NCBI RefSeq assembly: GCF_016785085.1
Contig: NZ_JAENHO010000005.1
Coordinates: 124,001 to 188,000, forward strand
Origin: Paractinoplanes lichenicola
GTDB taxonomy: Bacteria; Actinomycetota; Actinomycetes; Mycobacteriales; Micromonosporaceae
Direction of reading: 5' to 3'
Length of the DNA: 64,000 nucleotides
Shown: positions 55,752 to 62,990 of the stretch, piece after piece
How the letters are laid out: every line of letters begins with the position of its first letter
Numbering within the stretch: position 1 is the first letter of the stretch
The notes under the pieces: generated by a model
The model's input: only the letters and a program-made list of their open reading frames with translations
Told to the model about the DNA's origin: nothing
The model's database searches: none
Program-made: the position numbers and the translations under genes

Positions 55752-56534
55752 TCACATCCCCATTCCGCCGTCGACGGGCAGGCCCGCGCCGTTGATGAAC
55801 CGCGCCGCGTCGGACGCCAGGAACACCACCGCGTCGGCCATGTCGGTGACCTCGCCCAGCCGGCCGCTCGGTGTCAGCTCGACAACCGCGCCGACCGCCT
55901 CCTCGGGCGAGCCGAACAACCCGATCCGGGCGACGTCGTTGGCCAGCCCCGCACCCATCGCCGTGGGCACCAGACCGGGATAAATGCAATTGACCCGTAC
56001 GCCGTAACCCAGCTTGCCGCTCTCCATGGCGGCCACGCGCGTGAGCCGGTCGACGCCGGACTTGGTGGCCGAGTAGACCGAGATGCCCGGGAAGGCGATG
56101 GTCGCGGCCACCGAGGCCACGTTGATCACGACGCCGCTCTGCTGCTCGCGCATGGCCCGGAACGCGTGCTTGATGCCCAGCGCCGTGCCGAGCAGGTTGA
56201 CCTCGAGCTGCTTGCGGACGGCGACCGGGTCGAGGTCGACGATCAGGCTGGTGATCTCGACGCCGGCGTTGTTGACCACGATGTCGAGCCCGTCCAGGAT
56301 CGCGGTCGCCCGCCCCACGGCGGAGGCCCAGCTGTCGTCGTCGGTGACGTCGAGGTGCACGAAGCCGTGGCCGTCGCCCAGCGACTCGGCGACCTTGGGA
56401 CCGAGGTCGTCCCGCAGGTCGGCCACGACGACGTGCGCGCCCGCGGCGGCCAGGGCGCGGGCCATGCCTTCGCCCAGGCCCTGCGCGGCGCCGGTGACCA
56501 GCGCGCGGCGGCCGGTGAGATCGATCTGTGTCAT
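55752..56534 (-). CDS. Short-chain dehydrogenase/reductase (SDR)
   Basis: 260-residue classical SDR: RALVTGAAQGLGEGMARALAAAGAHVVVADLRDD (NAD-type Asp), NNAGVEI, GVVINVASVAATIAFPGISVYSATKSGV (Ser and YxxxK), then DAARFINGAGLPVDGGMGM. First gene of the leftward operon with the saccharopine-dehydrogenase-like protein and the CoA ligase, together suggesting beta-oxidation-like handling of an unusual acid. GGAG lies eight bases before the ATG. It faces a TetR gene across a palindromic operator. Confidence 0.92.
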   Translation of the reverse strand: MTQIDLTGRRALVTGAAQGLGEGMARALAAAGAHVVVADLRDDLGPKVAESLGDGHGFVHLDVTDDDSWASAVGRATAILDGLDIVVNNAGVEITSLIVDLDPVAVRKQLEVNLLGTALGIKHAFRAMREQQSGVVINVASVAATIAFPGISVYSATKSGVDRLTRVAAMESGKLGYGVRVNCIYPGLVPTAMGAGLANDVARIGLFGSPEEAVGAVVELTPSGRLGEVTDMADAVVFLASDAARFINGAGLPVDGGMGM

Positions 56535-56583
56535 GGGGGCTCCTTTGCCCGGGCGTTGGGGAGACCTACATCACATGCCTCTC

Positions 56584-56599
56584 CTTGACACTTGTCAAG
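56584..56599. promoter_or_regulatory. TetR operator
   Basis: Perfect palindrome CTTGACA-CT-TGTCAAG in the 102-base divergent region between the SDR and TetR genes. The left arm contains TTGACA, a consensus -35 hexamer, so repression by steric block is likely. Confidence 0.8.
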
Positions 56600-56636
56600 A
56601 AAACTTTGGACGAGCGTCAAGACGTACGATGGCGTC

Positions 56637-57275
56637 GTGCCTCCTGTGAAGGACCGCCCGGCCGGCAAGTTCGACCGGCGCCGCGACGAGCTGGCCGAGT
56701 CCGCGCTGCTGACCCTCGGCGAGCTGGGCTATGCCCGGGCCAGCCTGCGCGAGATCGCCGGCAACTCCCCGTTCAGCCACGGCGTGGTCCACTACTACTT
56801 CTCCGACAAGACCGAGCTGGTCATCTACAGCGTCCGCCACTACAAGGCCCGCTGCGTGACCCGCTACGACGCCGTGGTCAGCGACTCGACCACACCCGGG
56901 GAACTGGTCGACGCCTTCGCGGCCAAGCTGGCCCAGACCATCCGCGACGAGGCCCCGATGCACCGCCTCTGGTACGACCTGCGCACCCAGAGCATGTTCG
57001 AGGAGTCGCTGCGCGAGGCCATCACCGAGATCGACGGCACGCTCGAGGCCATGATCTGGCGAGTGATCGACCGCTACGCGACCCTGTGCGACGCCCGCCC
57101 GTCGGTGCCCGCCCCCACGGCGTACGCAATGCTCGACGGCCTCTTCCAGGGCGCGCTGCTGGCCTACACCACCTCCGGCGAGCCCGTGCTCGACGGTCTG
57201 GCCGCCCAAGTCCGTACGGTAATGCCCTTGCTGGTCAGCGCAGCCGACCCGACCCGTACAGGTGGTCAAAGATGA
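56637..57275 (+). CDS. TetR family transcriptional regulator
   Basis: 212 residues. The N-terminal helix-turn-helix spans about 10-58: RRRDELAESALLTLGELGYARASLREIAGNSPFSHGVVHYYFSDKTELV. A helical ligand domain follows. The GTG at 56637 is chosen because TACGAT (56625-56630) lies six bases upstream (leaderless) and earlier in-frame codons overlap the operator. It probably represses itself and the divergent SDR/saccharopine-dehydrogenase-like/CoA-ligase operon; the inducer may be the acyl-CoA made by that operon. The 3' end overlaps the NUDIX gene by 41 bases. Confidence 0.92.
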   Translation: MPPVKDRPAGKFDRRRDELAESALLTLGELGYARASLREIAGNSPFSHGVVHYYFSDKTELVIYSVRHYKARCVTRYDAVVSDSTTPGELVDAFAAKLAQTIRDEAPMHRLWYDLRTQSMFEESLREAITEIDGTLEAMIWRVIDRYATLCDARPSVPAPTAYAMLDGLFQGALLAYTTSGEPVLDGLAAQVRTVMPLLVSAADPTRTGGQR

Positions 57276-57627
57276 TCTGGTCGACCGGGGAGACGCGCGG
57301 CCGGTCGGCGTAGGTCAGCCAGGCGAACTCCTCGATCTCGTTCGCCGCCTTCAAAATCCCGCGATAGCCCGCCGAATAACAGGTCATCCGCACGACGACG
57401 CCGTCCGGGTGCCCGTGCGCCTGCGCGCTGAAAGTGCCCACGTGCTCGGCGCCGGCCACCTCGAGGGCCACGCTCAGCTCCTCCTCGACCTCGCGGACCA
57501 GGGTGTCGAGGTCGCTCTCCCCGGCCTCCCGCTTGCCGCCCGGCAGGTAGAAGACGTCCTTGCCCCGCGACCGTGAGCTCAGGATCTGCTGGTCTTCGAG
57601 CCGGATCCAGGCCACCTTGTCGATCAC
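57235..57627 (-). CDS. NUDIX hydrolase
   Basis: 130 residues. The NUDIX box G-x5-E-x7-REVEEE-x-x-V lies at about residues 31-53, starting GGKREAGES, with the catalytic REVEEE run. The rest (AWIRLEDQQILSSRSRGKDVFYLPG...IEEFAWLTYADR) fits the NUDIX fold. The substrate is not predictable. A GTG at 57627 has GATACT six bases upstream on the minus strand and would be leaderless. It diverges from the DUF4188 gene. Confidence 0.9.
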   Translation of the reverse strand: MIDKVAWIRLEDQQILSSRSRGKDVFYLPGGKREAGESDLDTLVREVEEELSVALEVAGAEHVGTFSAQAHGHPDGVVVRMTCYSAGYRGILKAANEIEEFAWLTYADRPRVSPVDQIIFDHLYGSGRLR

Positions 57628-57656
57628 GAGTTCAGTATCCAGTCAGTGCCGCCTCT

Positions 57657-57662
57657 TACTCT
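57657..57662 (+). promoter_or_regulatory. -10 box of leaderless DUF4188 gene
   Basis: TACTCT, six bases before the ATG at 57669. Confidence 0.5.
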
Positions 57663-57668
57663 CGGGGC

Positions 57669-58190
57669 ATGGCTACTCGCGTCAATCGGCAGACGGTGGA
57701 CCTGTCGTCCTATCCCGACCTGGTCGTGGTCTATCTGGGAATGCGCGTCAACCGCCTCTACGGCCTGCGCACCCTGATGAGCTACGGCCCGCAGATCGGC
57801 AACCCCGCCGCGGGCAACCCCGACGGCCTGCTCCGCCACGAATCCCTTATGTGGTCGCTGTTCCCCATGCACATGGGCATCCGCCAATACTGGCGTGACC
57901 TGCCGTCGCTGCTGGCCTGGGCCCGCTCCGAACCCCACCGCCTCTGGTGGCGCGACTTCCTCCGCAACAGCGGCGGCACCGGCTTCTGGCACGAGACGTA
58001 CCTCCTCCGCGGCGGCATGGAAGCGATCTACGACGACATCCCGCAGCATCGGGGCTTCGCCGCCTTCGCCCCGCTCCAGCCGGCCCGAGGCCCCATGTTC
58101 GGCTCAGCCACCCGCATCGGCCGCCCCCACGACAACACCGCCCCGGTCGTCACCGAGGAGGAGCTCTATCCCCAGGACCCTGGTCGCTGA
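57669..58190 (+). CDS. DUF4188 family protein
   Basis: 173 residues: VNRQTVDLSSYPDLVVVYLGMRVNRLYGLRTLMSYGPQIG, HESLMWSLFPMHMGIRQYWRD, FLRNSGGTGFWHETYLLRGGMEAIYDD, then GFAAFAPLQPARGPMFGSATRIGR. These blocks match DUF4188, sometimes annotated as monooxygenase-like with a dimeric alpha/beta-barrel fold; the His in FWHETY may bind haem or substrate. The function is unproven. Leaderless by promoter spacing. Stands alone. Confidence 0.83.
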   Translation: MATRVNRQTVDLSSYPDLVVVYLGMRVNRLYGLRTLMSYGPQIGNPAAGNPDGLLRHESLMWSLFPMHMGIRQYWRDLPSLLAWARSEPHRLWWRDFLRNSGGTGFWHETYLLRGGMEAIYDDIPQHRGFAAFAPLQPARGPMFGSATRIGRPHDNTAPVVTEEELYPQDPGR

Positions 58191-58305
58191 CCCGCCTCCG
58201 TTTGCCTGGACGTTCCAGAATGACGGGCAAGCAAGCCGAAGCAGACCCGCGGGAGTGGTCATGCCTCCGGTGCGCTACTCGGCCGGTGGGCGGTTGATTC
58301 CGGGG

Positions 58306-58311
58306 TAGCGT
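58306..58311 (+). promoter_or_regulatory. -10 box of leaderless DUF2293 gene
   Basis: TAGCGT, eight bases before the ATG at 58320. The 129 bases before it hold no supported gene. Confidence 0.45.
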
Positions 58312-58319
58312 GCAGGGTC

Positions 58320-59363
58320 ATGCAGCCCGTCTCCAAGCTGGAACGTCGTGTGGTGGCCGCCGCCGAGGAGGCGTTGAAGCGGCAGCGTTATGTGAGTCCG
58401 CTTGATGTGCTGGCCGGGATGGGGTGGCTGCCGCCCGGGCGGGTGACCGACTGGCGGCAGGGCCGCGTGCCGCACCTGGAGAGCGTCGCCGCGGTTTCCG
58501 AGGAGCGGCTGGCCGACGCGCTCGAGATCTTCCACCGCTGGGTGAAGAGCCAGGGCCTGCGGCCGAGCGAGGTCGAATACGTGGCCGCCACCCGCGACCG
58601 GCGGCCGCTGCGGTTCAGCGACAAGGGGATCGACGAGGCCTACCGGACGCATTGGCTGGCCGCCGATCTGACGGAGAAGCAGCAGGAGCGGATCACGACC
58701 CGGCAGAGCAAGCCGCCGGATCTGGTGGTGCTCATGGCGACGCGGCCGTTCACCTGTGCCAGCTGCGGGGAGACCGACGCCGACCTGCTCATGATGGAGG
58801 ACGCCGGGCCGATCTGCCTCGGCTGCGCCGACCTCGGCCATCTGGTGTTCCTGGCGGCCGGCGACGCCGCGCTGACCCGCCGGGCCAAGCAGGCCAGCCG
58901 GTTGTCGGCGGTCGTGGTGCGGTTCAACAAGTCCCGCAAACGCAACGAACGCCAGGGGTTGCTGGTCGAACGGGCCGCGGTCGAGCAGGCCGAGCAGCAG
59001 TGTCTGTCCGACGAGGACGCCCGGGCCCGCCGCCGCGAGCGTGACCGGGAACGCCGCGAGGTCGCCGACGAGGCGTTCCAGCAGAAGCTGGCCGGGCTGA
59101 TCGGCGAGTTGTTCCCGGGCTGCCCGGCGGATCGCGCGGCCGAGATCAGCCAGCACACCGCCGTGCGGGGGAGTGGCCGGGTGGGTCGCAGCGCCGCCGG
59201 CCGGGCCCTCGACCCCGACGCCGTGACCCGCGCGGTCGTCGCCTCGATCCGGCACGAAGACACCCCGTACGACGAATTGTTGATGGCGGGCGTGCCACGT
59301 GATCAGGCCCGGCAGCAGATCCGCGAGACGATCGACCGTGTCCTGGCGGCATGGCGTTCTTGA
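58320..59363 (+). CDS. DUF2293 domain protein with zinc-ribbon-like motif
   Basis: 347 residues. An N-terminal helical region (VAAAEEALKRQRYVSPLDVLAGMGWLPPGRVTDWRQGR) is followed by a zinc-ribbon-like stretch (CASCGETDAD...CLGC, about residues 142-163), a basic helix (RLSAVVVRFNKSRKRNERQG) and a charged coiled coil. The C-terminal DUF2293 contains FPGCPADRAAEISQHTAVRGSGRVGRSAAGRALD, then AVVASIRHEDTPYDELLMAGVPRDQARQQIRE. The layout suggests nucleic-acid binding; the function is unknown. Confidence 0.82.
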   Translation: MQPVSKLERRVVAAAEEALKRQRYVSPLDVLAGMGWLPPGRVTDWRQGRVPHLESVAAVSEERLADALEIFHRWVKSQGLRPSEVEYVAATRDRRPLRFSDKGIDEAYRTHWLAADLTEKQQERITTRQSKPPDLVVLMATRPFTCASCGETDADLLMMEDAGPICLGCADLGHLVFLAAGDAALTRRAKQASRLSAVVVRFNKSRKRNERQGLLVERAAVEQAEQQCLSDEDARARRRERDRERREVADEAFQQKLAGLIGELFPGCPADRAAEISQHTAVRGSGRVGRSAAGRALDPDAVTRAVVASIRHEDTPYDELLMAGVPRDQARQQIRETIDRVLAAWRS

Positions 59364-59387
59364 GGGCCGGCGCGCGACACTCGATCG

Positions 59388-60569
59388 GTGACGTTTCTCA
59401 ACGTCGTCGATCCGGCGTTCGACTTCACGGCGCCGGAGGTGTTCGCTGCTCAGGCGGCCGGCTGGTATGCCGACTGCCCGCTGGGCCCGCTCGTGCTGCG
59501 GCACGCCGAGACGTACGAGCTGCTCCGCGACCGCCGGCTCGACCACGGCGGCGACAGTTATCTGCGGGGCAACGGCATCACCGCCGAACCGATCCACGAC
59601 TGGTGGGTCCCGATGATCGTCAACCACGACGGCGCCGACCATCGCCGGTTGCGCACCCTGGTCAGCCGTTCCTTCACACCCCGTACGGTCGACGCCCTGC
59701 GCCCGTTCGTCCGGGCCACGACCGAGCGCCTCGCCGACGAGATCGACGGCGCCGATTTCGTCGCCACGTTCGCCGACCGGTTGCCGCTGGCGGTGCTGAG
59801 CGAGCTGCTCGGCGTGCCCGAAGCCGACCACGAGCTCTTCAGCGCCTGGGCCGGCGACATCGGCCTGATCTTCGCGCTGGCCGCGGGCGGTGACACGGCG
59901 GCCCGCGTCGAACGGGCGGTCGCGGGCCTGGATGCGTACGTGGAAGGTCTTATCGACGAGAAGGCGAAGCGCCCGGCCGATGATCTCGTCTCCGCGATGG
60001 TCGCCGCCTGGCAAGTGGACGACACGGTGACGCGCGCCGAGCTGCGCAACCTGCTGGTCACCCTGGTTTTCGGCGCGCACGACAACACCCGCCACCAGCT
60101 CTCCAACATGATGGTCACGTTCGCCGAGCACCCCGGGCAATGGCTGCTGCTGCGCGATCGTCCGGAATTGGCCGCCCGGGCAGTCACCGAGTCGATGCGT
60201 TGGCGTCCGTCCGCGGCCAGCGTTTTCCGCCGCGCCGCCGAGAGCTTCGAGTTCCGCGGTCTGCCCATCGCCGCCGGCACCTTCGTGACGATGGCGGTGC
60301 AGACCGCGCAGCGGGATCCGCGCGCCTTTCCCGGCGGCCACGTTTTCGACATCACCGCCGTACGGGATTCGCCGCTGCTCCAATTCGGCGCGGGCCCGCA
60401 CTATTGTCTCGGCGCCGCGCTGGCCCAGACCGAACTGGCCGAGGCCCTGCCCATTCTGACCCGCCGTTTCGGCCCGCCGGTGATCGCGGGCAAGGTGACG
60501 TGGCGCCCGGCCATCGGGACCCACGGCCCCAACGAATTGCCCTTACGATTCCCCGGTGGATCTCGATGA
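59388..60569 (+). CDS. Cytochrome P450
   Basis: 393-residue bacterial class I P450. Haem-ligand Cys340 lies in FGAGPHYCLGAALAQTEL; the K-helix ExxR is ESMRWRP; the I-helix reads LVFGAHDNTRHQL, with Asn-Thr at the oxygen-activation site. The N-terminus lacks a membrane anchor, so it is soluble and needs ferredoxin partners encoded elsewhere. The substrate is unknown. A GTG at 59388 gives the normal length. It overlaps the next gene by 14 bases, indicating a P450/acyltransferase/amidohydrolase operon. Confidence 0.94.
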   Translation: MTFLNVVDPAFDFTAPEVFAAQAAGWYADCPLGPLVLRHAETYELLRDRRLDHGGDSYLRGNGITAEPIHDWWVPMIVNHDGADHRRLRTLVSRSFTPRTVDALRPFVRATTERLADEIDGADFVATFADRLPLAVLSELLGVPEADHELFSAWAGDIGLIFALAAGGDTAARVERAVAGLDAYVEGLIDEKAKRPADDLVSAMVAAWQVDDTVTRAELRNLLVTLVFGAHDNTRHQLSNMMVTFAEHPGQWLLLRDRPELAARAVTESMRWRPSAASVFRRAAESFEFRGLPIAAGTFVTMAVQTAQRDPRAFPGGHVFDITAVRDSPLLQFGAGPHYCLGAALAQTELAEALPILTRRFGPPVIAGKVTWRPAIGTHGPNELPLRFPGGSR

Positions 60570-61458
60570 CATCGCCGCCCGGCTCGCCGTTCCCGTCGCC
60601 GAGATCGAGCGCCTCGCCGTCGACCGGCCGTCGGCTCCACTGCCGCAGAGGGCCGACGCCGCCGCGATTCTCGACCGATTAGCCGTACGCCCGGAGGACG
60701 CCCGCGACATTCTGGCGAACTGGCCGTCTCCGCAGTGGACACCCGAACTGCGCTGGCTGCTTGACCGCTCGATCGCGCTGGTCCGGGCCGACCTCGGCGG
60801 TTACGACTGGCTGGCCCCCGGCCCCGAGTTGCCGCGCTATTTCGTGTACGCCTATTTGGCTTTGCTCGACGACGTCCGGCGCTATCACCGCGACCACGGC
60901 ATTTCCGACGCGGTCTCTTGGACCACGCTGGCCGACCTGGGCCGCAATCTCGCCGTCGATCGCCGGATGAACGGCGAGGGCTGGCCGGTCATGCAGAGCT
61001 GGCTCACCCTGCACGTCCGCGGCGGCCTCTACGAGCTCGGCCGGCTGCAATTCCAGCGCGGCGACGCCACTCTCGGCCTGCACATTCCCGAGTCGGGCCC
61101 GCTGACCCCGGCCGCGATCGACGCCTCCCTGGCCGAGGCGCGCGCATTCTTCCCCCGCCATTTCCCTGACGAGCCGTACCCGAGCTTCTCCTGCGGTTCG
61201 TGGCTGCTCGACCCCCAGCTGCGCGATTACCTGCCCGGCGACTCCAACATCATCGGCTTCCAAAAGCGTTTCGACCTTTCCCCGTACGAGGAACCGGAGG
61301 GGCTGGACTGCGACGTCGAGGTCCTGCGGTTCACTTTCCGTACGCTGTCCACACCCCTCGATCAGCTCCCGCGCCGCACCGCCCTGCAACGCGCCGTCAT
61401 CGACCACTTGCGGGCGGGCCACCATTGGCAGTGGCGTCGCGGTACCTTCCCGGCGTGA
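60556..61458 (+). CDS. Acyltransferase-like protein (DUF5596/GNAT-type, actinobacterial)
   Basis: 300 residues. The N-terminal helical part reads LDDIAARLAVPVAEIERLA, WTPELRWLLDRSIALVRADLGGYDWL; the centre is FVYAYLALLDDVRRYHRDHGISDAVSWTTLADLGRNLAVDRRMNGEGW; the C-terminal half, LHIPESGPLTPAAIDASLAEARAFFPRHFPDEPYPSFSCGSWLLDPQLRDYLPGDSNIIGFQKRF, is characteristic of the DUF5596 acyltransferase-domain group. Chemistry and substrate are unproven. The GTG at 60556 lies inside the P450 3' end. It overlaps the amidohydrolase gene by four bases. Confidence 0.75.
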   Translation: MDLDDIAARLAVPVAEIERLAVDRPSAPLPQRADAAAILDRLAVRPEDARDILANWPSPQWTPELRWLLDRSIALVRADLGGYDWLAPGPELPRYFVYAYLALLDDVRRYHRDHGISDAVSWTTLADLGRNLAVDRRMNGEGWPVMQSWLTLHVRGGLYELGRLQFQRGDATLGLHIPESGPLTPAAIDASLAEARAFFPRHFPDEPYPSFSCGSWLLDPQLRDYLPGDSNIIGFQKRFDLSPYEEPEGLDCDVEVLRFTFRTLSTPLDQLPRRTALQRAVIDHLRAGHHWQWRRGTFPA

Positions 61459-62498
61459 GCGTTCTCCGGATCCGCGGTTTCGGGCTTCCCGAGGCAGAAC
61501 CCATCGACCTGTACGCCGATGGCGACCGCTGGACGACCGACCCGGTGCCGGGCGCCGAACTGGTCGCCGAGGGCTGGCTGCTGCCCGGTCTGGTCGACGC
61601 GCACACGCACCCCGGCGCGGAAAAGCTCGGCGAGCCGCTCGACGACACGACCCTGCGCGACGACCTGCGGGCACACCTGGCCGCCGGGGTCACGCTGATC
61701 CGCTCACCGGGCCTGTCCGGCGAGCCGCCCGACTGGTTCGGCCGCGACGAGGACGGCCCCCGCGCCCTGCACGCGGGGGAGTGGATCGCGCAGCCCGGCC
61801 AGTTCTTCCCCGGCTGGGGACGCCGCCCCGACCCCGCCGACCTGCCCCGGACAGCCGCCGAACAAGCCGCCCGTACGGGGTGGGCCAAGGTTGTCATCGA
61901 CTGGCAGTACGGCGACGATGTGCTCCCGGTCGACATCCTGCGCGAGGCAGTCACCCGCGTGCACGCGGCGGGCGGGCGGCTCGCGGTCCACTCCCAGCAC
62001 GCCGCCGGCGGCGCGGTCGCCGTGGAGGCCGGAGTCGACTCCATCGAACACGGCATGTGCCTGGACCCGGAGCTGCTGCCCCGCATGGCCGCCCAGGGCA
62101 CCGCGCTGACCCCCACCCTCTCCGTGATCACCTCTTCGCTGGCCCGTAAACGGCAGTCCCCCGACGGCCCGGCCAAGGACTGGTACGTCTCCGGCGCGAC
62201 CGCCCACCCCAACCTGACCGCGGCCGCTGTCGAGGCCGGAGTCACCGTCCTGGCCGGCACCGACTCCCGTCCGCACGGCCGCATCACCGACGAGATCAGA
62301 GCCCTGGTCGCCGCCGGCGTCCCACCCCACGAGGCCCTGGCCGCGGCATCGTGGATGGCCCGCTCCTACCTGGGCTTCGCAGGCCTGGCCGACGGCGCCC
62401 CAGCCGACGCACTCGTCCTCGACACCGACCCCCGCCTCGACCTCAGCACACTCGCCCGCCCCCGCGCAGTAATCGCCCGCGGCCGCCGCGTCGCGTAA
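61455..62498 (+). CDS. Amidohydrolase family protein
   Basis: 347-residue metal-dependent amidohydrolase. The first metal motif is LLPGLVDAHTHPGAEKLG (HxH); other ligands are the His in AVHSQHAAGG, the His in DSIEHGMCLD, and the Asp in VLAGTDSRPHGRITDEIRAL. The C-terminal strand region ADALVLDTDPRLDLSTLARPRAVIARGRRV closes the composite domain. It resembles imidazolonepropionase/prolidase-type members acting on small cyclic amides. The GTG overlaps the previous stop (GTGA), so it is coupled to the acyltransferase-like gene. Confidence 0.9.
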   Translation: MSVLRIRGFGLPEAEPIDLYADGDRWTTDPVPGAELVAEGWLLPGLVDAHTHPGAEKLGEPLDDTTLRDDLRAHLAAGVTLIRSPGLSGEPPDWFGRDEDGPRALHAGEWIAQPGQFFPGWGRRPDPADLPRTAAEQAARTGWAKVVIDWQYGDDVLPVDILREAVTRVHAAGGRLAVHSQHAAGGAVAVEAGVDSIEHGMCLDPELLPRMAAQGTALTPTLSVITSSLARKRQSPDGPAKDWYVSGATAHPNLTAAAVEAGVTVLAGTDSRPHGRITDEIRALVAAGVPPHEALAAASWMARSYLGFAGLADGAPADALVLDTDPRLDLSTLARPRAVIARGRRVA

Positions 62499-62551
62499 AT
62501 CCCGGATTCGGCCTTGCTTTGCCGGCGCCCGCGACGGCGGATACTGGACAG

Positions 62552-62737
62552 GTGAGTGGATGGCAGGGCTGGTTCTATTCGGACGCGCGCGACCCACGCC
62601 TGTTCGTGCCGCGCCGCTCGGGCCTGGGCCTGACCCTCAACTTCGCCCACCCCGCGGCCCGCTGGGTCCTGACCGCCCTGTTCGCGACGATGGCCCTGCT
62701 CGCGATCCTGGCCACCCTGCTCGAGGCCCGCTCCTGA
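62552..62737 (+). CDS. Small DUF5808 membrane protein
   Basis: 61 residues. The N-terminal motif GWFYSDARDPRLFVPRRSGLGLTLNFAHPAAR is the DUF5808 signature, followed by one membrane helix (WVLTALFATMALLAILATLL). Such domains occur alone or attached to larger membrane proteins; the role is unknown. A GTG at 62552 gives the complete motif. Confidence 0.78.
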   Translation: MSGWQGWFYSDARDPRLFVPRRSGLGLTLNFAHPAARWVLTALFATMALLAILATLLEARS

Positions 62738-62771
62738 GTTTCCCGCGCCCCACACCGGGAAGATCTAATGC

Positions 62772-62948
62772 ATGTCTATCTGGAGCTGGTTCAAGAAGAG
62801 GCGCCAAGACAGGATCGAACTGCAGCGCAACGAGGCCGTAGCCAAAGCCATGGCCCGCGGCGCCACCCCGGCGCAGATCAAAGCCGCCGGCGACCGCGCC
62901 GCAAACGGCACCACCAACGCCGCAGTAATCGGCTCGATCAACGTCTGA
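62772..62948 (+). CDS. Small basic hypothetical protein
   Basis: 58 residues: MSIWSWFKKRRQDRIELQ, then RNEAVAKAMARGATPAQIKAAGDRAANGTTNAAVIGSINV. An amphipathic basic N-terminus and Ala-rich rest. It starts 34 bases after the DUF5808 gene and ends just before a terminator, which supports a real gene. No family recognised. Confidence 0.55.
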   Translation: MSIWSWFKKRRQDRIELQRNEAVAKAMARGATPAQIKAAGDRAANGTTNAAVIGSINV

Positions 62949-62953
62949 CCAGC

Positions 62954-62981
62954 ACGGCCGGGGCGATCTCGTCCCGGCCGT
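62954..62981. terminator. Hairpin terminator between convergent genes
   Basis: ACGGCCGGG (62954-62962) pairs with CCCGGCCGT (62973-62981), followed by CTTTCTTCG. It ends the small-protein unit and may also serve the convergent gpsA transcript. Confidence 0.82.
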
Positions 62982-62990
62982 CTTTCTTCG

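Noticed and set aside
58191..58319. Short frame with a Cys pair (58220-58297)
   Set aside because: Only 25 codons, no start signal, no similarity recognised.
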